DNA of 64,000 nucleotides. Origin: Bolinopsis microptera (taxonomy: Eukaryota; Ctenophora; Tentaculata; Lobata; Bolinopsidae). The stretch lies in contig NC_087082.1 of the NCBI RefSeq assembly GCF_026151205.1, positions 15,781,365 through 15,845,364 of the forward strand, written 5' to 3'. Below are positions 50,802 to 61,913 of the stretch, one piece after another; within the stretch, counting starts at the first letter, position 1, and every line of letters begins with the position of its first letter. A program made the position numbers and the translations under genes. The notes below the pieces were generated by a model that worked only from the letters and a program-made list of their open reading frames with translations, did not search any database and was not told where the DNA came from.

Positions 50802-53164
50802 AACAAAATCAGGGCAGAAATTTCCATTGTACCTTTAAAAATATACAATGAGGGAGTTTAGACTGGCCAAAGGGTAAATTTAGAAGTAAAGACAAAGTAT
50901 AAAGCAACATATCCAAATAACAATATATCTTTTAATCGGTGCAAACTAGAACACTTAGCAGCGGAAATTGTCCAATGAGCTACAAAATTTATCTCAATAA
51001 GTTAAGAGGTTGGAATAACAATTTTAATTACTTTCACAAATTTCACACCAAAAGTTGAGACATAAATGGAAAAAATTGACAAAATTTTCCGGTTAAAAAA
51101 ATTCTGTTCCCATACTCTATTAAACTGAAATGTAGCTGTACTTGCTAATTACAGGACGGCGACCATGATGATGATGTTTATTTTCATAACACCCCAAGTT
51201 TTTACTGTTTTTTAAGATTTACTGATTCATTTTCCGTAATAATAGTAGTAAATAAGCTATCAGAATTTATTATTTAACAAATTGTTCATTCTAGATCATA
51301 ACAAATTTGAAATATTCCCGATCAGTTTATAAGGTAGGTTATTGTTCAGATTGTAGTATATTAACTTACAGTTCTTAAAAGAATATTAGTCATCTTGTAA
51401 TAGCTAAGGAATCTCAAACTACTGCACCTTCTCAACCAAACCTGGTGACTAGTCTTACCACCTGGTGAGTAGTCAGTAGCAAAGTTAAAGCTGAGTACTG
51501 TCACATTGTTACACACAACCTTTAGATGGGTACAAGTTTTAGTTATAATCCAGTGTTTTACTTTATCAGTTGGAACACTGTCTAAGTACTGTGTATTGTC
51601 TCTAGCTACAGTACACCCCGCAATACGATAACGATAACCCCACTGATTGGTGTCTATATTCTCACATCTCATGGTAAACAACCTATCTTCAGTGCTACCC
51701 TCTACAGATAGAGTATAACACACACGAATATAACTCTGTAACTCATTATCTGTTGTTATGAACTGTATTGGTTCGTCTGGTAACAGGGGGTAGTATGTGC
51801 CACGTACAGGCTGTATCCAACCTGCAAATAAATTAGTTACAATGAACAAATTAAGTGACACAACGTGTATTGTAATTTGTAACTGACAATTAAATGGTTA
51901 ATTCAGAAATTAGCAATATAACTAAGTAGAGACATAAAATTTGGTTGAAGATTAAAATGTGTATGTTAATTAATAGGTACCAACTGATAATAATAACATT
52001 CTATATTATGCCTGTTTTAAACTCATCAGTTTGTCTGGCAATGCAATCTGAAAATAGATTAGATATTAATTAAGTGTACCTAAACTGAACAAACAATGAC
52101 GTGTCAATCACAGGCTATTTAAAACCTGAATATTATTATAATATTTATATTAGATCTGCTGAGTTTGCTCTATTGAAAAGCAAAATTAGCAGACATATTA
52201 CAAACATATGAAATTAAAACAAAATAACAGGTAAGTTCAGTGTTCACCCTTCCAATTCAAAAATTCCATTTACCTGTTTTAACCTCATCAGTTTGAGTGG
52301 CAACGTGTCTACAACCCTCCTGTACATCTCCATCATCACTATCTTCTGAATCTCCACTACATTGACTGTCTTCTAGCACCTCATCAGAACCACCAGCTAC
52401 AACTTCACTCCTCAACTTGACCACCTTTTCTACCAACTCTTTCACTTTACCACTCTCAGATCCTTCCGACAGTTCAGTTATCAGGTCCACAACTTCAACA
52501 AACTGGTCCGGATATCTTTGCTGAAATAGTCTCATATCTACTTGTTCAAGTAAATACAAAGAGTTCTCATCAAATCCTGTGTACTTCAACCCAAACGTGA
52601 GATAACTGATTAAACAATCAAACAGAATGTTCAATTCTCTACCAGCTATCTGAATTGACATGTTGATCTGACGTTTTGATAGCTCAGCAAAGTTGGACAT
52701 GTATTTCCGTAAAAATACCCTTTTTCCTATGTTCCTGGACGTCATGTTTCTGACAAGTAGACCCACAAACTTGCTCTGTTTCAGATTGAAGTATGCTCGA
52801 CTGGCAATCTCACAGGCAAACAGAATCTCCTCATATGAATTGTTCTCAAAGTTCAGAACATCTGTTTTAAAGAACTTTAAACATTTCCTTCTAAACCAGC
52901 CCCACACCAAAAACGTGGGCCATCTTGTTAACGTCCTCAAAGTTTACTCTCTCCAGCATCTCAGATTCACCAGAGTACATTGCATCAACAAAACAATGTA
53001 CTGCTTGAACACTAAAGTCATCCATCTCGAGTGTAGACTGAAAAACAAAATGTTATTTAACTGAAATAAATTTGACGAGTTAAAACGTCATGATATATAT
53101 ATGTATATAATAATACTTTCAACACTACTATAATTATATAGTTATATAGCAAATAATTTGAGAC

Positions 53165-53385
53165 AGTTATTATATTATATACGCTAATCTAACTGCGTAT
53201 AATGCGATTACACTATTAATTGCACGAGGCGCAGCCGAGTGGAAATTGATACAATAATCGCACGAGGCGAAGCCGAGTTCGATTATTGCAGTTATTTCAC
53301 GAGGCGCAGCCGAGTGCAATAACTGGTGTAATCGTATTATACATGCAGTTAGATTTGCGTATAACTCCACGCCTCTGATGTTATA
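53165..53385. mobile_element. palindromic element in BTB copy 1 intron
   Basis: The arms TCTAACTGCGTATAATGCGA and its approximate inverse near 53330-53365 flank three copies of a GC-rich word, CACGAGGCGCAGCCGAGTG, alternating with AT-rich spacers. Similar 'gcaattagttttgtaatcgcac' words recur at 54480-54560. It looks like a non-autonomous element. Confidence 0.6.
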
Positions 53386-53477
53386 ACCAGTGTAATTAGT
53401 TTATAATCGCACCGACTTTGTTGTTATACAGTGTGGGCCTCAAAAGTCTACCCATCCTTATCTCTTAAAATTGAAAC

Positions 53478-54185
53478 AGCTCGCTGAGATCTCACTAATT
53501 ATTTTATTTCAGAATGGAAAAGCGCCATAACTTACGTTCTGATTAATATTTTTGATTCAAATTTTTAGAGAATGTTAATCATAATTAGACACAACTTCGT
53601 GCTAAGTTTTGTGTGAGTCTGAGCTTGTCTGACAAAGTTAGCTCCTGAGTGTGCTAGCTTTAATTTCTCACCCAGAACTGTTTACATTGGTTAATAGAAA
53701 CCACAAAAAAATCCTGGGTAAAAAAATTAAAAAACCACCGATTTATTTATGTTTTACCAATTCTATTCATCATGATACATCGCACATTCCATGTAAGAAG
53801 AACGATATAAACAAGCAGGAAGGATCATCTGTGATAGTCCTTATCAGTTAAAATATAGAGAGAATGGAATGTGCGATGGATCCATGTGAATAGAATTGGT
53901 AAAACGTGAATAAATCGCTGGTTTTTTAATTTTGTTACCCAGGATTTTTTTTGGTGGTTTCTATTAACCAATGTAAACAGTTCTGGGTGAGAAATTCAAG
54001 CTAGCTCGCTCAGGGGCTAAATTGGTCAAATAAGCTCAGTGAAGCTCGCAATCACACAAAACTTGCCACAAAGGTTTAGATGTTTGTTATTAACATTCTG
54101 TGAAATTTAGAAGCAAAAATATTTATCAGAACATAAGTTATGCCACTTTTTGTTTTACAAATAATTAGTGAGATCTCAGCCTCAT
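53478..54185. mobile_element. 700-bp foldback inverted repeat
   Basis: The left arm from about 53478 (GCTGAGATCTCACTAATTAT) pairs with a right arm ending about 54185 (ATAATTAGTGAGATCTCAGC). Pairing continues inward through CACCCAGAACTGTTTACATT / AATGTAAACAGTTCTGGGTG to the centre near 53820, with scattered mismatches and indels. Arms of more than 300 bp with a short loop are typical of foldback/MITE elements. It lies in intron 1 of BTB copy 1. Confidence 0.85.
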
Positions 54186-55039
54186 ACTGTGTTGTGTTAA
54201 TGCAATGTAAGGATTGACTTACTCCAAACACAAGGAAAGATGTTGTCCTAAACTATAAATTTAAATTTATGCCCATAAACCTATTTCGTGCGACCATTGC
54301 ACTAACGGTCGCCAAACTACCTCAGGTAGTTGATTTAAGTCAATACTTGAATCAGCACCTCACAGTAGTAAAATACTAGGTTTTAATTAGGTCCTCATTT
54401 TACGAGGTGCTCTCTCTAACTCTAATTATCTGCCTGAGCCATGATTTACAGCATCTTTCAGGGAATCAGTGCAATTAGTTTAGTAATCGTACCTAATAAG
54501 ATTTCAGTCACTCTCAAAACAGTGCAATTAGTTTTGTAATCGCACCCCCTGGAACAAAAACCGGTGCAATTATGGAATTAATAAATGGCCGCCAAATAGG
54601 TCAAAAGTGGAGTTATATCTTTAAATGACATTTATTTTGTTTAACAACTTAAATCTTATAACTGTAACTTATTAAAATCTACATTACATTTTCTCTCAGT
54701 ACCTGACAAAGATTGGTGGTCATATTTCCAATAACTGGACTGTTGAGGGACATTATGACTGAGTTTACTTTCAACACTGATCCATCTTTCAGATTCAGCA
54801 CCAGGTTACCATGTACTGGGGAGTTGATCAATTCTCTACCAAAGTTGGCAGGAACTCTTACTGTCGGGATCATCACTAGGATTGTTAGTTTTAGATAATT
54901 TCCCCCAATAAAGTATTCGAACAATATACACATAATATTACAATGACCCTACATAAAAATTCAATAAACATCTGAGTAAATTTGATAAAAACCCTTTAAG
55001 TAGTAAAAGTAGCCAATTCAATGTAGCCAATTCAATGTA

Positions 55040-55172
55040 ATGGTTAGTTTTAGATGATAAAGTTAAATTATTTGCTGATGACCTTAAATTAATTAGCAAT
55101 GCTGCTGACAGTAAAAGTGTTACTGAGGATTTACATGAATCAGAAATCTGGGAAAGTATTTTGTTACTTAAA
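55040..55172 (+). pseudogene. LINE reverse-transcriptase fragment (FADD box)
   Basis: The plus strand reads LDDKVKLFADDLKLISNAAD followed by SKSVTEDLHE. K-x-FADD-x-KL is the catalytic core (usually F/YADD) of non-LTR reverse transcriptases. Only about 40 codons survive. The fragment abuts the duplicated complexin exon, so a retroelement insertion or template switch marks this breakpoint. Confidence 0.7.
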
Positions 55173-55179
55173 GTAAAGT

Positions 55180-55390
55180 AAAGTAGTTTGTCTGGTTTGT
55201 CTGTCAAAGCACCAGTTTTACTCTTTAATACTTGCTTTGCAACGAAGTTCATAACAAAATCAGGGCAGAAATTTTCCTCGTACCTAAAATATACAAAGAT
55301 ACAACGAGGAAGTTTAGAAGTAAAGACAAAATATAAAGCTCAACATATCTAAATAACAATAGATTAGCAGCGACCAAATTTATCATATTC
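55180..55390 (-). pseudogene. truncated duplicate of complexin exon 1
   Basis: The minus strand from 55252 repeats the first 20 or so complexin codons (MNFVAKQVLKSKTGALTDK) and then diverges. Upstream, the acceptor and about 120 bp of intron are also duplicated (compare 50790-50950). In this copy the acceptor reads TTTTAG and the upstream ATG of the parental uORF has become ACG. It lacks the SNARE-binding helix and cannot make complexin. Confidence 0.88.
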
Positions 55391-55595
55391 AGTTATTAAG
55401 AGGTTGCGATAAAAAACACTCAGATCACACAACTAAAATCCTTGATCCTCACTTGAATAACATCAACCTGGAATCCAGGCACGTAAAGGGTGAGCCTTGT
55501 TGTAGTCATCACTCTACAACTACACCATGATCCTCACAAAATAGCTTGGAAGTACTAGTTCCCGCAAAATATGAAAACTACTCGCAAACATTCCA

Positions 55596-58500
55596 CTAGT
55601 ATCCATCATCGGAGTCCTGAATATACTCTAGCTCCAAGTTAAAGGATTTGCCAAATCTGTGGGAGAACTGTTTAGATCTAACAAAGAGTTTGTACGGAAA
55701 ATATGTGGAGAATTGCTCAAGGTGACATTTTAGTATGTACATAAGATGGTAAACATACGCGATTCAATAGCTTCATAAAATGTTTAATTCGAGGCGGAAC
55801 ATCAACAAACCTCTGGGGTGTTTCATTTCGTGAATAAGGAGATGAGAAGCGCGAATAGCGTGGAGCTCCTCGCTCATTAGGGAGGTCTGCTCCTATAAAT
55901 TATACAGAATATATTATGTAATTATATACAAAATATATTTACATACAGCAAATAGAAAGTATATAATCGTCTGTAGAACCTTTTAAAAAACTGGGGGATG
56001 GCCCTAGGGGGTATCCAATTATGGTGAAAAATGGTGAATGATTTTTATGGTGAATCGGGTTTCCAAATTGAAAAAATTTCACCAAAATTTCACCATTTTA
56101 CACCATCGGATACCACCGTGCCTGGCGCCATATCAGGAGCAGTATTGGCTCGCTAGTTTGCTTAAATAGTTCATTCAAATCCGATAACACTGTCGTCATT
56201 GTTTCTTCGACAAGTTTAATTCTGTACTTAAAGTTTACTACATCACTGTCCCCACTTATAATTGATGATAGAAAATAAACAAATTTCTTCAATATAAATT
56301 ACAGTATTATGCGCTAGATATAGAGTTTGCTCATTTATATTTAATATTAATAAACATCTGCATTCTGCATCCGCATGAAGTGTGTTGGGTGAATCTGACC
56401 GGATGGCTTAAGTTGGCTCAGGCTGTCCTTCTAAATCGTCGTAAAGTCAGTCAGTCAATTAATGAATGTACGTCGATTGGTTTATTGATTCATTTATTGC
56501 CAGCCTAACTGCAAAACACTGGCCTTCATACCGTAAAAACTTACTCGATTTAGATTCCCTGCTGCTTGATGCTACGGCAGCCTCCATCTTACGGCGCGGC
56601 ACCCAGTTATTATCACGCAACTCCACGACGTCTTGTATCATAAACCGGATACGGTACGCGTAGTTCGAATCTACAAAATTAAAAGGATAACATTTAGAAT
56701 ATATAGTAAACGTAGTAAATCTTAACAATCAAACAAAGAATAATTATATTATGCAAGTGTTCTAGAAGAGGTCACTGGTAGCTAATCTTATCAAAAGTTG
56801 CTAAACATACTTGATCCAAATTCTTTGAAGTCACCGAAACTTTTCTCGAAAGCTCGTTTCTTAAGTTCATCGTCGCAATCGTTCTCAAGTTTTAGTCCGA
56901 CGGTAGAAAACAACTTAGCGAGACATTCCACCACTTCGTCATGTAACTTTCCTTGTGCTCGTTTAGCCAGCATGTTACCAATACACTGAGGTGTTACCAT
57001 GATAACCAAACAGTAGATATGAATTACCTTGGTTTCCATAAACAAGATAGGGGTTGCCATTGTTTCCAATACACTGGTTTCCAATTAGTCATCGGTAAAT
57101 TAGCATTCTAACTAGATATAACTAATTGAAAGGAAAGGTTCGATATTATGTGCTGTAAAAGCAAAAAAACGGAAATTCTTTAACCTAGAAAGTAATAGTC
57201 TCTAGAGAGTAGAGTCTGACCTGGCTGAGGATGATTTTAGAGGACAACATGCCCAAATTGAAGAGTTCCCCAATGAAGTTGATGTTACCCAGCATCTTCT
57301 TCTTTAGCTTACTGCGCTGGTACAGCAGCTCCTCCATCTGTGCCTGCTTCTCGTTCTCGGCCAAATCAGCTGAGGGTATTAGTAAGCATAAGTAGTAGAG
57401 GGGTTTCCGGTTTGGATTGGTTAGCAAAGGCAGTGTGTAAATGATGAGCGTGTATTTAATATTTATGAAACTCACTACGGGCCTGAAGTTCGTCCATCTT
57501 TTTGTTGAGTTTATCCTCATCGCTCTTTTCTCTGAAAAACTCCTTCTGACATCTGTTCAGCAGAGTCTTTCTGAACGGAGACACTTTGGAGTTCTGCTCC
57601 TCCGGAAACTTAATCGATCCCATTATCTGACAAAATAATCATTATAAATTTGATAAGTACTAAATTTGATAAATTATAGAAACTACGAAGCTTTCCATTC
57701 ACACGAGGGGATCCGGGATCAGGTACTAAGTTCTGTACGTGACGTCGACTAAGTGTAATTTTGGAATTCTGTCAAAAGACCCACCCACCCCCTTCGCGAT
57801 ACTAACTGTTTTTTCGGATAATATTTAAGACACCCACCCCTTTTTAAATTACTTTCAACAGCTCATTTAACATTGGGAAATGGGCAAATTATAACCACTA
57901 TTTAGTAGGGGTTTTGTTTTTAATGTAGTCGAATTAGATAAAAAGTTACAAAAAAATTCAAAAAACCAAAAAAAACTCAAAAAACCCATTCTCAAAATTA
58001 AAATAAGAGGTAAAATGGGTTTTTTGGGGTTGTTAGTACCATGTACTAACTGTTTTTCTGGGAAATGAGCAGCATCCACCGGTCACCACTTAGAACAAAA
58101 ATACTATCTGTGTTTTGGAAGAAAATATGACCCACCCCCAACGTCACGTACGGTACTAAATGTATGATCCCCCCGATTCACAGGACAGCAAGTTACCTGG
58201 CAACGCCCGCTCATGATGTTTATCCAAGCTCACACAGGTGTAAGCGAGGACATAGATATTCATGCATTTCTGCACGAGGATAAATATACTATAATTAAAT
58301 TTATACTACTATATAAATTTCCCACCAGCCTGCTTGAGCAGATCGCAAATTTTCTTGAGCCTGGTCATTCGAAAAAATGTGATTTCTAAAATAATTCCCG
58401 GTAAATCAACACCAAAAAATCCCGTTTCCCACTAGGCTAGTATAGCGTACCGGGCCGAGCGTACCCACTTTTGAAAGGTAAGCTTAAGAAAATAAAAATA

Positions 58501-61500
58501 TTAAATTATGAATGGATAATAGACAATTACCGTGTAAACTTAAGGTTGGCATATATCATACAAACTAACCTTACAAACAATAGCATAAGTCTCACTGTAG
58601 AGTGGCTCCAACACGGCTTTCTCAAAAATAATCTCCACTGCTATCTCCAGTTTTTCCATGTTATCAATACCCAGCTGCAGTATCTGCACACTTAAATCCT
58701 TGAAGTTTTGTGGAGTAATTTTGTTGAGAGTACCCAGGATGTTGCCGCGCAGCATTTTCAAGTCCCGCAATTCTCCAGGGTAATTCTTTCTTTTTCGTTT
58801 AGAGAGCCACGCATTAGGATTCTTCTTGTGAGTCTGCAGCAATAAGTTATTGAATAGTGAATAGTGAATACTCTTAGTATTAATTGGCTGAACTACTATA
58901 TAATATATTCTTTCATCGCGAACAAATCAGTTAATAAATTATTAACAAAACTATTAAACAAATTAGTTGAAAAATTATTGGATTAATTAAAATTGTACCT
59001 GGATAAGTGCGCGAGTATGTTTGACCGTGAAGGCCATGGGGTCGCGGTCGGTCATTACCATTTTCCCATTTCTAATCTGCCACGAGGGCACGAAAAGTTC
59101 CCTAAAAATGGAGTTGTAATGCTTTTAAATTAATCGATTGATCAGAATATGCTGCATTTATGTTTAGTTGGCCTAACATTTGGAATGAACTACCCTATTC
59201 AACTATAGAAGCGTGTAATAAATTTTACAATTTATTCATCAATACTTAAAACTTAAATAATAAAGATACTATGTCATCATAGTTGTTGAGTGCCAATGGA
59301 TCTACCAAAATAGGTTGGTAAACATTCATAATAACGGCATTGGATTACACCATAATCATATTTTTCGAAAACTTCACAAACAACTAATAGCAGAGATCAC
59401 CAGTCACCACACAAAACCACGTGCAACGACAAAATATTACACAAACAAATACAATCACAACAACGATATACACTCTATAAACTGTAACTAGGTAAAGCCA
59501 TATAATTATCATACTGATAAGCCCAAGGTAAGGGCACTTTAAATTGTAACGTCTGATTTAGCGTTTATTTTTAACAAATAACCAATTTTAATTTACAATG
59601 TAGATCTCGTTAATAAGACTAAGATCACGATTCTGTAGCATACAGGACCTCCGGTTCTCGTGAAAAAATCTGATTTGCACTAGATACATTTTACGTTATT
59701 ACCTCCACAAGCATAAGAATTAATTCAAGATGGCAGCGAATGAAAATGTTGCTGATACTTCTGGTCATAAAATCAAAATAAAATGTGGTAGCTGTAGCGG
59801 CTGGTGTTATTCTTCCAAAAACATCTGCAAGTGCTCATGGTGCCAAAACAACGCCCATGTCTTAAGGATAATTTAGGTTGTACAAGATGTTGTGAAAGTC
59901 TTATTCCTGGATTTTACGCGACTTACTAAGAAATTTACGATGACTACAATAAGCTTAATGGCGCTATCTACAATCCATACGCTAAAAATAGTCGATGTAA
60001 TCTTATTGGAGACGCCATGACCAATGAAGAGCACCAGGATTCAACATGGAGCTGTCATAATTTTACCACTGTATTGGCCCACGTTGTTAACAGCTCGTTC
60101 GAACAGCTCGTTCGAACAGCTTGTTCGAACAGCTCGTTCGAACAGCTCGTTCGAACAGCTTGTTCTTCCCCCCAGCCTTGAAAACGGCAAAAGTAGTTCC
60201 TGTACATAAAGGTGGATCTAAAACTGAATTACAGACCGATATCTCTGCTTGATATTTCTTAGATACCTACAATATACTTTGAAAATCAATATGGTCACCC
60301 TGCTTCTTTTGATTGACTTTAGCAAAGCCTTTGACCTTGTGGATCACTCCATACTCTTGAATAAGCTCGAGTTTTAAGTACTTAAGCTCTTAAGGGGGCC
60401 GGGGGGGGTCTTCATCAAAATTCTCTCGAAATCGAGTTTATAGTTGTTTCTGATAGAGGGGAGTGATATCTATCAGCTGCTTTTAATCCCATGGAAAAAT
60501 ATTGTTCCTAGCCGAAATTATCGCCGGCCAAAGGTCAGCGCTTATGTGTAATTGTATTGCGCGAGCGATTTTCAATCGCGCGTTCTGAAAATCGAGTCTA
60601 AAAATCTATCTTCTCCTACATTTTTTGAGCAATCACCCTAAAACTTTCAGGATATGTTCTTAGGATCAGTTAGAAGAGAACTCTAGAGCCAGAATTTTGA
60701 GATAGGCCTTTAAAGATTTTTAATTCGATTTGGAAAATCTTGGACCTTGATTTTTAGAGGTCCAAGATTTTCAAAATCGAATTAAAAATCTTTAAAGGCC
60801 TATCTCCAAATTCTGGCTCTAGAGTTCTCTTCTAACTGATCCTAAGAACATATCCTGAAAGTTTGAGGGTGATTGCTCAAAAAATGTAGGAGAAGATAGA
60901 TTTTTAGACTCGATTTTAAGAACGCGCGATTGAAAATTGCTCGCGCAATACAATTACACACAAGCGCTGACCTTTGACCGGCGATAATTTCGGCTAGGAA
61001 CAATATTTTTCCATGGGACCAAAAGCAGCTGATAGATATCACTCCCCTCTATCAGAAACAACTATAAACTCGATTTCGAGAGAATTTTGATGAAGACCCC
61101 CCCCGGCCCCCTTAAGTATAATTCTATAAAGGTCCACTATTAGCAATAAACAGATACAGTGTCGCAGCAACTTCTTTGCCCAGTCTCTTCAACCTTAACA
61201 TCTACAAAAGGTGCACAAAAAACATGCTTATTGATCAGCAAAACAAGGGCATTGCAAACGAATGGCCTAACTTTATGTTATACGATATAACGGGACTAAG
61301 GAAATCAAAGCGCAACATCAACCGTAATGCTGATAACAACCGCGTATTAATACCATAAGCACGCCTGCAAGCATCACCGAATCAATTTCACTGCATAACA
61401 TCTCAGTTACACTGTCAACAATTCACCAGCAACAACGGCATGATGCTATGCGACTGATAACAGTCGTAAAAATAAAATTTTGAAACTTTGAAATAGCTAG

Positions 61501-61913
61501 CTAGCTAGCTGTAGTTATGCGCCTGTTTCCACTCTTACAACTCAGAAAGTGCATTAATATGATAATTTCAACTTTACAATCCTCAAGGCAACTTTAACTA
61601 TGCTCAGCTATGTTTGTTAAATAAGCTCTATTTTAAATGAGTAAACTTCGGGCCGGTCCCCAACAAAAAGTGTGTTTTAAAATTAGTGGCACCTTGTTTA
61701 AATATTTAAACTTTTAATCGGATAAACCAACTGTTCGCTATATCTTTAGTTTTCCTTGAATACGAATTGATTACCTTGGCATTGGTGGTTCTTCTTCAAA
61801 ATTAGGAAGAATAGGACTATCCATAATACAGTAGGACTTCGGGTAGTAGTAAGACAAGGGTAGATCAGGTACGATTTTATCTATCATCTCCTCTCTAGTG
61901 TATCGGTAGGGTC
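55596..61913 (-). CDS. EIF4G: eIF4G-like translation initiation factor, short form
   Basis: eIF4G scaffolds eIF4E and eIF4A at the mRNA cap. Exons on the minus strand: 61775-61913, 58999-59101, 58570-58833, 57479-57626, 57221-57369, 56811-56985, 56545-56670, 55811-55892, 55596-55656 (TAG). All phases agree; about 415 codons. Exon 1 carries YTREEMI, a YxxxxM-phi variant of the eIF4E-binding YxxxxL-phi. The MIF4G domain follows: LRGNILGTLNKITPQNFKDL, FEKAVLEPLYSETYA, PFRKTLLNRCQKEF, KKMLGNINFIGELFNLGML, LAKLFSTVGLKLE, RIRFMIQDVVELRDNNWVPR. After it come only about 55 residues (RGAPRYSRFSSPYSRNETP ... DSDDGY) and a stop, so the MA3 and W2 domains of long eIF4Gs are absent. The true 5' end is unresolved: exon 1 needs an upstream donor leaving one base. 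PAIP1 and DAP5 are less likely given the eIF4E motif. Confidence 0.9.
57708..58178. mobile_element. 470-bp MITE with about 35-bp inverted ends
   Basis: The left end, from about 57708 (GGGGATCCGGGATCAGGTAC ... TACGTGACGT), pairs imperfectly with the right end (ACGTCACGTACGGTACTAAA ... GATCCCCCC, ending about 58178). The interior is AT-rich with poly-T/A runs and no coding capacity. It lies in the eIF4G intron between the exons ending 58570 and starting 57626. Confidence 0.65.
59730..60375 (+). pseudogene. internally deleted LINE retrotransposon
   Basis: An ATG at 59730 opens MAANENVADTSGHKIKIKCG followed by a Cys/His-rich stretch (CGSCSGWCYSSKNICKCSWC), like the zinc-binding N-terminal domain of some LINE ORF2 proteins. 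After a frame change come LGCTRCCESLIPGFY and LNGAIYNPYAKNSRC. Then, after a 13-bp repeat block, KTAKVVPVHKGGSK and VTLLLIDFSKAFDLVDHSIL appear in different frames; these are reverse-transcriptase motifs (the latter is the first catalytic-Asp block). The endonuclease and most of the RT are missing. It sits antisense in the eIF4G intron 1. Confidence 0.7.
60088..60165. repeat. 13-bp tandem repeat
   Basis: Five to six copies of AACAGCTCGTTCG, each containing the palindrome TTCGAA at the junction, within the LINE remnant. Confidence 0.9.
60385..61115. mobile_element. 730-bp foldback inverted repeat with GC-rich ends
   Basis: The left end CTTAAGGGGGCCGGGGGGGG is the near-exact inverse of the right end (CCCCCCCCGGCCCCCTTAAG). 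Arms of about 350 bp pair almost perfectly to a centre near 60750, where the text reads through 'tcttggacc...ggtccaaga'. Arm similarity is very high, which suggests recent activity or gene conversion. It lies directly beside the LINE remnant in the eIF4G intron 1. Confidence 0.92.

Larger units (their letters stand above)
51370..54873 (-). pseudogene. BTB-domain protein, copy 1 (frameshifted)
   Basis: Exons on the minus strand: 54703-54873, 52274-53037 and 51370-51821. Exon 1 and the start of exon 2 encode a BTB/POZ fold (SPVHGNLVLNLKDGSVLKVN, SLNSPVIGN, then MDDFSVQAVHCFVDAMYSGE), followed by a helical BACK-like region and an acidic linker. Exon 3 adds a Cys/Trp-rich, probably beta domain (WGYRYRIAGC, HWIITKTCTHLKVVCNN) that I cannot name. 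Exon 2 is 764 nt against 763 in copy 2. One extra base in a GTGGGGCTGG stretch near 52906 shifts the frame into a TAG, so the full protein is not made unless this is a sequencing error in the G run. The rest of the exon is intact, so the break is recent or artefactual. BTB proteins often serve as Cullin-3 adaptors; the role here is unknown. Confidence 0.8.

Noticed and set aside
53170-53370. Open frame with HSAAPR repeats
   Set aside because: It is translated from the GC-rich repeat words of the palindromic element.
56098-56292. 64-codon minus-strand frame as an additional eIF4G exon
   Set aside because: The phases of the exons at 56545 and 55892 already join correctly, and this frame has no MIF4G-like motif.
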